Below are positions 22,125 through 32,696 of a DNA stretch of 33,162 bases, piece after piece; the stretch's first letter is position 1, and each line of letters opens with the position of its first letter. Under the pieces are notes generated by a model. The model had not been told where the DNA came from and made no database searches. It saw only the letters and a program-made list of their open reading frames with translations. Source of the stretch: Catenaria anguillulae PL171. Lineage: Eukaryota; Blastocladiomycota; Blastocladiomycetes; Blastocladiales; Catenariaceae. The stretch is from the NCBI GenBank assembly GCA_002102555.1, contig MCFL01000271.1, forward strand, positions 1-33,162, in the 5' to 3' direction. The position numbers and the translations under genes are program-made.

Positions 22125-23567
22125 TCACCACGACCACCCAGGGTGAATGACAAACCGTGGCATTTCACCTTCAGTCACAAATGTGGGAACAAATGCTCCA
22201 GCACACGGTCCGCGGCTGCGAGCCTGAGCAGCTGCCGCAGCCCGCTGCCTTGCGATCCGCTCTTGCTGCGCCCAGTACGCTGCCTCGCGCTCGGCTTGAA
22301 TGCGACGAGCCGTTGCTTCTTGTGCAGCGCGCTGTTGAGCGATCCGAAAATGCCGTTCACGCTCCAAGGCGGCAGCACGAATGGCCGCTTCGCGTTCTGC
22401 TTGGGCACGGCGGATGGCCGCCTCGCGCTCGCGTTGCTCTTGCTGACGGCGGCGCATCGCGGCTTCACGCTCCAATTGGGCTTGGCGAATGGCGTGCTCG
22501 CGAGCAGCAGCTTGGGCCTGGGCTTGGGCTGGAACTTTAACTGAGGCAGCGCCAAAGCCTTGACGAGCATGATGTGGGTGGCGTTGTGGAGCAATGGCAC
22601 CCATGGCGGCCAGCAGCTCAGTGATAGGATCGATAGCCTCGCCATCACTTGATTCGGCCTCGTCATCGGTTTCCATGCCAAAGAATGCCGCCGAGAACGG
22701 ATCCATGACGCGGCGATGGCCAGGCTTCTTGGTGTACGGGCATCCGCGAGTTGGCCTAGTGGAACTCGAGCCGGATGAACCATTGGTAGGTGCGGACGCA
22801 GCCTTGGCCTGCACAAAAGTGGTGGGCTTGGTATCGTCCTTAGCGCCAGACGAAATGTGGATGCGAATGACGTTTTCTTGCTTATTTGACGGCCCAGCGG
22901 TGGGTGTCGATGCACGTGCAGGTGGATAGTTGGTGGACTCGTCCTCGTCCTCATCCATGGCATCCATTGCGGCCCGCAGCACATCGTCATCGTTTACGGC
23001 GGGTTGCGTGTTGATATTGATGGTTACCTTCGGAGCGGCGGGAGCGGGAGCCTTTGGCGGAGGTTGGTCGAATGGAGCTGGCGACATGGCCGGTGACGGC
23101 GGCAAAGGCACCTCCTCGGGACGAATAGACTTGTTTGACTTGACGGGCGAGTCCACGTCCATGGCATCCGCCTCGTCAGCAGGCACGAGCAAGGGACCCG
23201 AAACGACGGATGCACGCCAGGAGGCAATCGACGCCGAATCGGAATCGGACATGTCGTCAGAGACAATGGCAAATGTGAGGCACTTGGGGTTGCACAGCTG
23301 CTCGTTTGTGGCGAGTGCCTCGCGGAGTTCTTCGGTGGTTGAAAGGGAAATTTCGTCCTCGTCGTCGTCGTGGTAGGTGACAGCGTAGTGGACATGGGTG
23401 TCAGCAAGGTGTGGGAAAGTCGAGCGGATGAGCTGGTCAAAATCGGCCCAGTTGATGTCTCGTGATAAACGGACGCGACGTGTCTCTCCGTGGGCACGCA
23501 GCTTGGCCGTGTACGGCGGCAAAGCAGTGGGATCTTGAGCGGTGGTGAGGGGTTGTTGGTAGGTCAT
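22125..23567 (-). CDS. PB1-domain protein with C-terminal Arg/Ala-rich coiled coil
   Basis: Single exon, 480 residues. Residues about 17-95 form a PB1 domain: a basic first strand (YTAKLRAHGETRRVRL), DINWADFDQLIRSTFP, and the acidic OPCA-type loop YHDDDEDEISLSTTEEL. PB1 domains bind one another head to tail in signalling and autophagy scaffolds. The middle is disordered, acidic and proline-rich (IRPEEVPLPPSPAMSPAP), with a predicted beta-like patch KVTININTQP. From about residue 335 to 455 a highly charged coiled coil repeats variants of QAEREAAIR, and the protein ends MPRFVIHPGWSW. I see no ZZ, kinase or UBA domain, so it is not a plain p62/NBR1 or Cdc24/Bem1 protein. The specific role is unknown. 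Confidence 0.8.
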   Translation of the reverse strand: MTYQQPLTTAQDPTALPPYTAKLRAHGETRRVRLSRDINWADFDQLIRSTFPHLADTHVHYAVTYHDDDEDEISLSTTEELREALATNEQLCNPKCLTFAIVSDDMSDSDSASIASWRASVVSGPLLVPADEADAMDVDSPVKSNKSIRPEEVPLPPSPAMSPAPFDQPPPKAPAPAAPKVTININTQPAVNDDDVLRAAMDAMDEDEDESTNYPPARASTPTAGPSNKQENVIRIHISSGAKDDTKPTTFVQAKAASAPTNGSSGSSSTRPTRGCPYTKKPGHRRVMDPFSAAFFGMETDDEAESSDGEAIDPITELLAAMGAIAPQRHPHHARQGFGAASVKVPAQAQAQAAAREHAIRQAQLEREAAMRRRQQEQREREAAIRRAQAEREAAIRAAALERERHFRIAQQRAAQEATARRIQAEREAAYWAQQERIARQRAAAAAQARSRGPCAGAFVPTFVTEGEMPRFVIHPGWSW

Positions 23568-24163
23568 GTTGATGGACGAATAGGTAGGTGTGTTGCAAAG
23601 CGAGCAGGAGTTGGGATGGGACTTTGAGCTTGACGAATGCTTGAATTGGACTTGAATGTGGAGCTATCAAAAGTGGTGGGAGGGACATTGTTCATTTTGT
23701 ACCTGCGAGACAAGCTCCATGGATGCCGCACAGGCTGCAATTGGAGACTATGTACAGATTAGCAATCGCGAGAGTCAGCAATGTGTCACTCGAAGAAACG
23801 CGCATCTGCTTGAACTTTCAAGAAAGATCCATCACGTGAAGCGAAGGAACGCGATCGAACGTGGTAGAACAGATGATCTGTTGGTGCTTGTCTCACACGG
23901 AAGTACATAATCCAAGGACGCTCCCTTGGTATGTGATGTGGTAAGCGTGTGTTTTATGTATGAAATTTGATTTTGATTGGATGTGACTGTACAGCAAGCA
24001 CACGACATGGCCTCAAAGCATAAACTGCGACAGGAGAAAACACAAAAACACAATTCAACAATGAACATCTAAACTCTACACAATTGCATGACAGACTACC
24101 TGCCAACCCAGAATCTCAACCCGAGATTCCTTGCCACTTTCTACTGCCATCTCCTTGAATGGT
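23568..24163. other. intergenic between lipase stop and PB1 start
   Basis: About 600 nt of AT-richer sequence holding the PB1 promoter and the lipase 3' flank. No gene seen. Confidence 0.4.
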
Positions 24164-25522
24164 TTACACGAGGTTGTTGCTGCCGCAGCCCATGCCCAGA
24201 GCACGGCCAAAGAACATGTCGACGCCAAAGAAACGACCATGCGCGAGCACAGAAACAAAGGGCACCCGCGAGCGAGAGCAGCTGCCGTCCTCGGTACCTT
24301 GGCAGCTGTACATGGTCGAGCCCATGATGTACTTTTCGCCAACCGTGTGTTCGTAGCCGAGGAAACGCGGCGGAATCGAGGGAACAATGTCATTATCTTG
24401 CACGATGCTGTCAATGCAAACCAGCAATTTAACTATTGGTCAGCGCCCATGGTCACAGTCATGGAAGATCGTTGAGCAGAGCAAGGCACATACCGATCAA
24501 TAGCACGGAACCCAATGCGCGAGACCAACGACGACAAGTTGCTGTTGCCAACGCGAGGCGAGTGGAACGACGCTAGCTCAATACGGGAAGCCGGGACGGT
24601 GTTGGTACCAACGAGATCGACGGCAGCAATGGTGGCAAGGGCGCCTCCGAGGGAGTGGCCAGTCGAGACCACTGTGTAGTCCGGGTTGGCGGTCGCAAGC
24701 TCGCGCACGGTCGAGAGCACTTGGGAGCGGATCGCGTTGTACACGTCGGTGAAGCCCTTGTGGACGGAAATATCACCAGCGTTGGGAGGGCGAGGATACG
24801 GCCAGTTAATACGGATGAGCTCGAGGTTCTATAGGTACATGGTAAGAACACAGTCAAGAGTGATCAGTTGGCTGTTCGGGATAAAATGTTTCGCAAACAA
24901 TTGAATACGAACGTCAAGCCAGTTCTGAATGTTGTTGGAGCCTCGGAAACTCACAACAATCTGCTTTTGGTCGGGGCGGACAGCGACGAAACCAAACGAA
25001 GCGCCTCCTTGAAGAATACGAACTATGCGAGCGTTGCGGACACGAGGACTACACAACGCACATGCATGTGATCAGAAAGAGCAGCAAAAAGCGAGACTGG
25101 CGCGATGATCAGGATACCAACCTCGAGCATTTGGGACCGCACGACAAGGCCGAGATTGAGCCAGCGTCACCGCAGTAGTTGATGGAAGCAAAGTGACCAA
25201 AGTCCTTGAGACGCTCAGCAGCAGCACCTGAGACAGTAGGGCGACTGGGGCGGCGGGCAAACAGCTCCATTTGGGAACGCTTGCGGTCGTCGGACGACTC
25301 TTGGGACATGATGGTTTGCAACGCGCGCGCTTGTTCGGGGGTCATTTCTTGCTCAAACATGGCAGCGTAGTCAAAGTTCTTGAGCTCGGGAGCAAGGATA
25401 TCGCCGGCTTGTTGGAGATACTGGGTTTGCTGCCCTTGAGTCGTGCGTTGGGGCGCAGCGGTGGTCGACGCGGTCAGGCCGAGGACGAGGCAGAGGAGAG
25501 CGAGAAGCGAAAAGTTGGCCAT
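24164..25522 (-). CDS. secreted class 3 (fungal-type) triacylglycerol lipase
   Basis: An alpha/beta hydrolase that cleaves acylglycerols, likely outside the cell. Four minus-strand exons (25522-25122, 25048-24913, 24828-24494, 24407-24164) with introns of 73, 84 and 86 nt make 371 residues. MANFSLLALLCLVLGLTAS is a signal peptide ending near AAP. A propeptide-like acidic/Gln segment follows. The core has IVVSFRGSNNIQNWL (oxyanion region) and VHKGFTDVYNAI. The nucleophile elbow is GHSLGGA, and SFHSPRVGN follows. The catalytic Asp lies in QDNDIVPSIPP and a candidate His in VLAHGRFFG. Cys pairs (YCGD, CGPKC, MYSCQGT, GSC) suit an extracellular protein. I chose the splice that joins RAIDR to IVQDNDIVPS because it restores the family block; a nearer acceptor would give a stop. 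Met at 25543 is an alternative start that would mask the signal peptide. Confidence 0.9.
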
Positions 25523-27317
25523 GATGGTAAAACGACGCGTCAAGTGTAGATAGAATGTGAGAGGGATTGGGCCGGTGTGAGGAGAGGTAGACTTGCACTG
25601 GGAGGTCTATGCGTCGAGCTCAGGTAAGGAAACAAGCGAGAGGTAGATGGGGGACGGTCCTCGTCTTTATACGCCCGGCGAACTTGGGATGAGAAGAGAC
25701 GGGGTGATGGGGAGAGGGCCAGCTGACTGCCGTTGGAGCATATCGAGGCTCACTTGCGAAAACGTTGCACTTGGCACACGGGCGGAGAAAGTACCGACGT
25801 TAAAATGCGCCGGAGAGGCGTTTACTCACTGTTTCTCCTCTTGCGTTTCATGCTGCATTGGCGCTTGCGAGACAGTTCCCGGTCGCAACAGGACGAGCGC
25901 ACCGAGTGGATCTCAACGCGTCGACCGGACCGGGGAATGCGAGCGCAGCTGAAGGACGGGTCCACTTTGAGAACCAGCGAATCAGCTGGAAAGAGACATG
26001 TAGGCGTCTGCAATTGATTCGTCCGGTTGAAGCACCGAGAAGCAGGCGAGATGAAGCTGTCTGACGTCACAGAGTAATACCTGAGTAGGAAAGCCACATG
26101 AAGGACCAGTCCAGCTGCGCAGTCGAATCGTGTGACTTGGATGCGAACCAACCGGTGGTACCTGATTTTGGTAGGCCGTACAGCTATCGCTAGAGCGGGC
26201 CACGATTTGAAACAAGTTACGTCCTTTCACTTATGATCAGCAGGACCCACTTTGTCATGCATCAGTTCATTTCGTGACGCGCCGTTTTTTTGCATGCACG
26301 TCTTTTGTTCTTGACTGACCCAACAAAATCAGGTGGTTAATGTCGCTCACCGCTGGGGCCAATCGCCATGCAAACAAAATAGTCACTCGCGCACAACATA
26401 TGAGACGCATGCGCATCCTGACACTCTTTTCCCACCCTCGGGACATGCTTCACCGTGGTAAATGCCGACTAGCCTCGATGTTTGGCATGTCGGTACTATT
26501 TCCACCTAGCGTAGTCGTCGGCCGTTACACTGGCGATCTGGAGCTGTGAAATGAGCAACGTCAGCCACTGCAGACAGCCGTCATAATAGGGCCGCAGTTT
26601 CATTTGGTACGGATTGATTTCATGCTCCGTGCCAACTGAAAGCATCGGACGGAGGATTCCTGCAATGTTTTCCCACGAGCCAATCGGTTTCCGGGAAAAT
26701 GTCGCGCACTACCATAGCCAGTGACGAGGGAGTAGAGACAGCTGAAAACTGCTACATTTTACCATCCGTTCCGCACCTACGCTTTGCTGGACATTTGCGC
26801 AGTATCGAAATTGTCAGGTGATCACTTGGTTGGGCCTCATGCGAAAGCTGGGCGAGCCTGCTGGCACGCTGACATCACAGACGTTTTCTGTTGAAATACT
26901 TCGCATCGTCTAGGCCCTTTAGGCCTTTAGGGATGTACAACGGCCATGCAGGGCAGCACATGACCGACCGCCGAGAGCTCTGAGTATGTGTAAAGGTCAG
27001 TGGCGTGCTGTCTTCAAGTGTTTAGTTCGCGTGCGATCGGCGGACTGCTCATCGATCCAGGATCGTCATGGCCACGGCAAGAGACTGTTCTGCGTGCGAA
27101 ACGCAAGGGATGATGGCACATTTCATCTCTATGTCACATGTACGCTCTGCCAAATGTTGTTCTCCACCCATGGCATCCTCTGAGCATGACCAAAAGACTG
27201 ATTAACCCGACTCTTCCCCACCCTTCCCACTTTCAGTGCCGCGACGGCCGCTCGTGATTCAGTTACGCCACACTTGACGCCCAAACCCCAGGCCATCACG
27301 CTCGCTGACACTCGACC
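25523..27317. other. 1.8-kb gene-poor stretch with a CRE-like palindrome
   Basis: The largest gap in the window. It lies between the divergent lipase and EMC6-like genes. I see no protein with family features and no tRNA, 5S or snRNA. TGACGTCA, a perfect ATF/CREB site, is at 26062-26069, about 540 nt upstream of the lipase start. CCTTTAGG repeats twice near 26915-26935. An unrecognised long noncoding RNA or a decayed gene cannot be excluded. Confidence 0.4.
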
Positions 27318-27602
27318 ATGTCGCTCTTTGGAAAAGCCAACCTGCCACCATCCATCGCCAATGCCAAAATGTTTACGGCGCTCGGACTGGGGCTGGCTTG
27401 TGGCGTCAACAAGATCCAAGGATCAACAGGGGTCACCTCGTTCCTTCTGCTGGCGTCCACGACAAGTCTGCTCACGGCAAACCGCGAAAAGGTCAATGAA
27501 GAAGAGGTTGGGGGTAAGCTGCCGATCGTGATGGAGGGCATGATGCCGGCATTGTCTCTGTTTGTGTTGATTTGGACGCTGTTGTTCAATTTGATGGCAT
27601 GA
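27318..27602 (+). CDS. EMC6: EMC6-like small membrane protein (ER membrane complex)
   Basis: Single exon, 94 residues. EMC6 is a core membrane subunit of the ER membrane complex, which inserts tail-anchored and multipass proteins. The layout matches the EMC6/Rab5ip family: a first hydrophobic hairpin FTALGLGLACGVNKIQGSTG followed by TSFLLLASTTSLL, a short charged loop (REKVNEEEVGGK), and a last span with SLFVLIWTLLFNLM. The last span corresponds to the family's F-V-x-x-W-T-x-x-Y block (GFVMAWTFGYAL in yeast). The position of the loop and the short C-terminus agree with the family, but overall identity is modest, so a related Rab5ip-type protein is the main alternative. The start has ACC before ATG. 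Confidence 0.65.
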   Translation: MSLFGKANLPPSIANAKMFTALGLGLACGVNKIQGSTGVTSFLLLASTTSLLTANREKVNEEEVGGKLPIVMEGMMPALSLFVLIWTLLFNLMA

Positions 27603-28016
27603 TGACTGTTGTTGCTGGGGCGGCAAGCGTTGCAGTTGATGGTGCAAATTGGTGGGAACTTGTTTCATTGCTGCTATGTGTCGGAATGTAGATTTTGCTC
27701 GTGTCCCACGTTGTGACCCTGGTTAAATGCAAGCAAAGGAGTCAATGGTTCTCAGTTCTCACGACCTGTGCCTGTGCAGGATGCAAGGCAGATGACAAGG
27801 GTGGGTGGATCACGCTAACGGTTGATCGGCGGCCCTTGCTCGAAACCGAGCAAAACTCTCTGAATCGATCGGTGATGGATCGGCACGCACCCGCCTACAA
27901 AATAAGGTGACACTGCCATCTCTGCTCGCCGACCTTAGAATCGACCCTGTCGCAACGCACGCACACCTATCCACCCAGCACACGCAATCCCCTCCACCAC
28001 TCCCAATCAAGTCACC
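27603..28016. other. intergenic between EMC6-like gene and COX9
   Basis: About 410 nt, with the COX9 promoter. Nothing else seen. Confidence 0.4.
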
Positions 28017-28208
28017 ATGGCCGTTGGCACCGTTGCTCCCATCACCGGCATGCTCCGCCGCTCCTTCCTCAAGGAGGTGACCCTTGCCGTCGGCACGGGC
28101 ACCATCGCCGCCTTTGCGTACTGGCACCACCGCGAGCAGGGCGTTGCTGCCCGCGAGGCCAAGCTCCGCCAGCTCCGCATCCAGCAAAACCTCCCCGTTT
28201 CCGAGTAA
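28017..28208 (+). CDS. COX9: cytochrome c oxidase subunit VIIa, yeast Cox9-like
   Basis: A 63-residue nuclear-encoded subunit of respiratory complex IV in the inner mitochondrial membrane. VAPITGMLRRSFLKEVTLA aligns with the yeast Cox9 opening IAPITGTIKRRVIMDIVLG. One membrane span follows (VTLAVGTGTIAAFAYWHH), then a charged matrix or intermembrane tail rich in Arg, Lys, Glu and Gln (REAKLRQLRIQQN). Length and topology match the family (yeast 59 residues). ATG has ACC before it. No intron. Confidence 0.85.
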   Translation: MAVGTVAPITGMLRRSFLKEVTLAVGTGTIAAFAYWHHREQGVAAREAKLRQLRIQQNLPVSE

Positions 28209-28922
28209 GACGCCAAGTTCTCGACCGTTTTAGCAGCGGATGCTCGTGTTGTCGTTCTGGGCGAATGGTTGAGTTGAAGGATCCGTTGGATTGGTGCCGG
28301 GCACTCATGTACCCCCAAGACATGATGGATCGAGTTTGATTTTGCTGTGTTGTTGAATGGTATGATGCCTCAACTCTCGTCGTTTGTCACATGCCCCCAT
28401 TCGGCACCATCGTTGACCCACCTTTCTTCCCTTTTTTTTTCATGGACAGCCCTCCCCTCACGCAACACTCCATTATCAGTGCAACATCCACTTTTTCAAG
28501 GCCGTCTGTATTTGCGACATCAATCTCTCGATCCTTGAGCGCATCATCCGCTTGTGTATTTTCCCTCTGCCCCACTACTTTCGTTTTCCTTGTTACATTC
28601 TTTTTCATGATTTGCCTTCCCCATCATTACTACAGCCCTCCTGCCTCTTTACTTTGCTGCCTGCTCAGGATGCCGGTAGCCTGGCGCTTGGCCATGGACC
28701 TCTGTCGTGAGCGTTGGCAGCGTTCTTCCACTCTCGTCGTCACCAGCCCAAGTATCATTTTGAGTATACACCTTCCGCCGTTCAATGGGAGCTAGGGTTA
28801 TTCTTTTGTATGAGGAGTGAATCCATCCTCCGTTCGCCAGATGGCGCTTGCGCTCAGCTTGGGCTGTCGTGCGACCATGTAAGTTTATGCTGTGAATGAC
28901 TTGAAAGACATACATTAAGGCA
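28209..28922. other. intergenic between COX9 and the HAD gene
   Basis: About 710 nt, pyrimidine-rich, with a T run near 28432-28440. Reading frames here are low-complexity or antisense shadows. No RNA gene recognised. Confidence 0.4.
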
Positions 28923-30298
28923 ATGAACTCACTCAAAGCACTAACAACCACCGCCCCGCCGGCGCCGGCGGTGCTCCTCGCCCGCTCTGCCCTCGGGCTC
29001 ACCCGATCACACGCCTGGGCTCCCCAAGTCCGCACCCACGCCTCGGCCACGTCTGGGTCGCCCACAACCGACCACATCCTGCCGCCGCTCTCACCAACAT
29101 CCCCACGCTCGGCCGCCATCTGCTTCGATATTGACGGCGTCCTGATCCAGGGCGGCCGCGTGCTACCCGAGGCGCGCCGGGCCCTTGCGCTCGTCAATGG
29201 CGACAACAAGCGCAATGCCCCTGTCCCGCACTTGTACCTCACAAATGGTGGCGGGGTCACCGAGGAAGAGAAGGCGCAATCAGCTCGAGACAAAGTTTGG
29301 CGTGCCCGTGCGGCCAGACCAAGTTGTGCTTTCGCACACGCCCATGCGCGAGTTGGCCAACAAGTTCAAGGACGAGTGGGTGCTTGCTGTTGGGGCGCGC
29401 GGTACCAATGCCAAGCGCGTACTGAGCGCTTACGGGTTCAACAAGGTGGTGACGCCGTACCAAGTGTATCGATGGGACAAGACAATTGCCCCGTTTTGCG
29501 TTGCCCCCGAGGCCGTGGTAGCCGAGCACGAGCCCATCTTGGACTTGGAAAAGGTGCATTTCGCGGCGGTGCTGGTGGTGCATGATTCCAGGGATTGGGG
29601 AACCGATCTGCAAATCATGTGCGATGTCCTCAGATCGCCCAACGGAAATTTGGGCGCGGCATTCCACGGCCATGCGCGGCCGGCGTCTCGCACGCCGGGG
29701 TCGCGGCCCCACGCTGGATCCCGAGATGTTGGCGGCCATCAACAGGCAGCATGTGCCGCTGTATTGGTCCAACCCGGACCTCTTGTGGGCCAATGAGTAC
29801 CCGGTGCCAAGGTTTGGACAGCGTGGATTGAGGGTCGCGCTCAAGGCTATGTGGAAGGTACATGTGGTTTCTCTGTCCCTCCCTACCCCCCATGGTGAAT
29901 GACGACTCACCCGAAGCCGCTTGTGTTCTGCCGACAATTAGGAAATGACGGGTACCGACCTTGTCTACACGTCGTACGGAAAACCCGAGACCAACACATA
30001 CAAGTACGCATTTGCGACCTTGCACCGCATGTTCCACGAAGGCCGCGAGCCCGCACACCCACTCGACCAGGAGACCATTGCCAACTGCGTCAACGACCAT
30101 TTCGAAGTGTACGCGGTCGGCGATAATCCGCTGGCCGACATTGAAGGCGCGCACCGGCATGGGTGGCATGGCCTCTTGGTCAGGACGGGCGTGTATCAGT
30201 CGGGCCAGCCGTTTGACGGTGCGACGACCAAGGTCCTGGATAATGTCGAGGAGGCCGTCAAGTTTGTGTGGGAGCGGCATTATGGCGAGCAGCACTGA
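28923..30298 (+). CDS. HDHD5/CECR5-type HAD hydrolase, frame broken twice
   Basis: A HAD-superfamily phosphatase-like protein of the HDHD5/yeast YKR070W family, mitochondrial in characterised members. The N-terminus is Ala/Ser/Arg-rich without acids, as for a presequence. HAD motif I is FDIDGVLIQGG (DxD nucleophile), then LYLTNGGGVTEEEK, VVLSHTPMRELA, VHDSRDWGTDLQI, LYWSNPDLLWANEYP and the motif IV block YAVGDNPLADIEGAH, then WHGLLVRTGVY. An 84-nt intron (29858-29941) precedes the last exon. The conserved blocks lie in three frames: one change falls near 29275 directly after TEEEKA, another around 29650-29700. Neither spot has a GT-AG pair of usable size, and both shift in the same sense. The conservation of every block argues for assembly errors or very recent inactivation. 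Confidence 0.75.
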
Positions 30299-30420
30299 TG
30301 GCGTTGTTGGATTAAAGGTTAGAACACATGTCTTGTATTTACTGCTTCAACAACAACGCCATGCACCTGACTGCAGTGAGCGATTCTCGTCTATTTCAGT
30401 GGCCCAGTCAACAGCGTCAA
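30299..30420. other. short gap between convergent genes
   Basis: About 120 nt between the stops of the HAD gene (+) and the LIM gene (-). No feature seen. Confidence 0.4.
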
Positions 30421-32396
30421 TCACATGCGCCCTTGCTCCTTGAGACATTCCGCGCAAACCTCCTTTCCATCGACGATGGCAAAACGACTTACCCGCGAGC
30501 TCAATGCTGCACCGATGAACAACGGAAACACTACAAGTTGTCACGGGTGTGGTTAGCAAGCTGCTTGCACAACAAGATGGAGGAACAGTACCCCGAGTGA
30601 ACAACGCCAGCCTTGGTCTTGACAAAGGCACTCGTGATGGGAATGAGCATTGCCGCACGATTCCCTTGCAATGCACTGGAGAGCAAATGACCGTGAGCAA
30701 AACGCGCAATTGGCCTCGCAAAGGTACACATGAGACGAAGGAACGTAACGTTGGGATGAACGATCTGCCCATGTTCCTTGGTGAACGGGCCGTCAATCGG
30801 CAACTTACACTACAAATCATGAAATCACGACCCCCGAGTCAGCCCACGAATCCCTCGTTCCACAAGCCGCCATCACAACCACACCCATCATCCACCCCAT
30901 AATGGCCATTCTCGCATCCTCAACCACCTACACAAACACACAAGGAGAGCCGGCATACCTTGTCGCAAACAAAACAATCGGTGCACCTGACCTCGCCGCC
31001 ATCCAGCGACACGACTGCCGTGAAGATGGGTTGCTTGCACTTTGCACATGTTGGGCGGCCCGCCATGACGCCCGGAATCGTCACCTGTGTCCGAGCACTT
31101 CCGCCGCCGCCGACAGTGGCGGTAGCCTTGGCCTTGAGCTCGTTGCGTAGCACGGCTTGCACAGCGGTTTGCCTCGCGCACCACAAATTGGTCCCGGGCG
31201 GTTGCCGGCATGACAGGCACACAAAGCAGTGCGTGTGGAATTCTTGGCCCAGGGCTAGCGTATGGGTTCCAGGGCCGAGAGGCTGGTGGCACGTTGCGCA
31301 TTTCTGTGCATGAAAAACGATCCGTGAGATGCACAAACAACCAAAGTGAGATGGTTCCACGGTTTGAAACATACAGCTGTATTGGCAAGCGGGAGGCGAC
31401 CAACATTGGACGGCGGGCCCCACGAAGCGTTTGGTAGTCGAGCTCCTGGCGCGCAGCGTTTGCAGCCGTGTCGGGTCAGCACACAAAGCCCGAGGAAATG
31501 GACCTGTCGGGCATGGGTCGAATGGACCAGCACCCGTGGCAGTAGGCCTTGTCGGGCTCTTCGCGAGAGCGTTTGGCCCGATCCTGGCAACTCGGCACGA
31601 AGCGCAAGTGTCAGTACATAAACCCACTACAGAACAACCAGAAATGACAAAATTGATGAACAAACCGGGTTGAGTTTTTCCAGGCACATGCAGCACAGGA
31701 CTTATCGTCTTCTCTGGCCGTGGACGCGTTGACAGGGACTGGAGCAGAGGTGGGGTGCCGTGGACGTTGCCGTCTTTGTGTGATACGAGAATGTACTGCA
31801 GGTGAAGGATTTGCCGATTTGGGTGTGGGGCTGGAGCAGAGGTCGCCGTAGATCCGGATCCGGACCCGGGCCGAGCACCAGGCTTGGTTGCGGGAATGGG
31901 CGGAGGTGCAGAGCTTGTTTGCGATTGCGATGTCGTGATGCGGCGTTCAAGAACAATGGTTTGGTTGCGGGAAGCGATGGGCACTTGCTGCGGCCGCTGA
32001 TTGTGTCGAGGGCAAAGGAATGGGGCCAACCACGTTGGCCACCACGGGGACGATTTCCGGCTGCGGCGCATCGGCATAGCACGCAGCAGGTGCAGTGGAG
32101 CTCGTCGAAGGCGATGGGGCAGGCTTAGGAGCTGGTTTGTGAGCAGGCAACGGAGGAGGCTTGCGAGCCGTTGGTGGCGTGGACGAGGGCGACGTGAGAA
32201 GATTGGTGAGGGCAGTGTCGACCGAGTGCATGTCAAAGGCACGGATAAATGGGACTGCGAGTCTGCGCGGGCGGAGCCTGCGTTGGCTTGTCGGCCGAGA
32301 AGCCAGCAGCGAGCGCGTTGGCGACGGATGAGCCGCCACATTTGGCACAGGCGCGCCGGCGCGCACAATTTCGCCACAGGAGGCACAGAAGGGCAT
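30421..32396 (-). CDS. LIM-domain protein (three LIM domains), frame broken several times
   Basis: LIM domains are paired zinc fingers used as protein-binding platforms, often in actin or adhesion complexes. From Met 32396 the protein opens MPFCASCGEIV and, in another frame, CAKCGGSSV, followed by a Pro/Ala/Ser-rich region (ARKPPPLPAHKPAPKPAPSP). LIM 1 has CATC, FHTHCFVCLSC and, one frame over, LCKPCY (31120-31300). LIM 2 has CAKCKQPI, CTDCFVC and, after an intron, CKLPIDGPFTKEHGQI, with NCAFC at the expected 17-residue spacing. LIM 3 has a HSG stretch, CFRC, and DGKEVCAECLKEQGRM before the stop at 30421-30423. In LIM 2 the usual His ligand is a Cys. The ligands are complete but spread over all three frames, so the gene is either damaged or misassembled; exon limits are approximate. 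It is not assignable to paxillin, zyxin or another named group. Confidence 0.6.
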
Positions 32397-32696
32397 TGCA
32401 ATTGTTGACAGATTCGGCTGTATTGCGTCAAGTGCGCAAGTGTGTGGTGTGTGGTGTGCATTGCGGGAAATCCCACGCATTGCAATCATGGCCTGGTGGG
32501 TGACGGGCACGAATGTGTGCGAATGATGCCGATGGCCGCGACACCGATCCAAAGTCGGCCGATCGGAATCGTCTCGAGACAGTTTTTACCACGTCTGACG
32601 TCTCGCAGCGTTCCCATCTCTTCAACTAGGGCCCTATGTGTGCTCTATGCACACATGTACATGTATTCATACATACGACCCGCGACGCATCAATCA
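32397..32696. other. upstream region of the LIM gene
   Basis: Probable divergent promoter between the LIM gene and the fragment at the right edge. A TATA-free, CA-rich patch (CACACATGTACATGTATTC near 32650) is the only notable sequence. Confidence 0.35.

Noticed and set aside
22157-23376. Plus-strand open frames opposite the PB1 gene
   Set aside because: Composition mirrors the coiled-coil and Ser-rich coding strand, and no domain is visible.
24424-24744. Lipase exon 3 ending at TAG near 24433, or use of the acceptor at 24428
   Set aside because: Both lead to a stop and lose the catalytic Asp block; the acceptor ending at 24408 restores it in phase.
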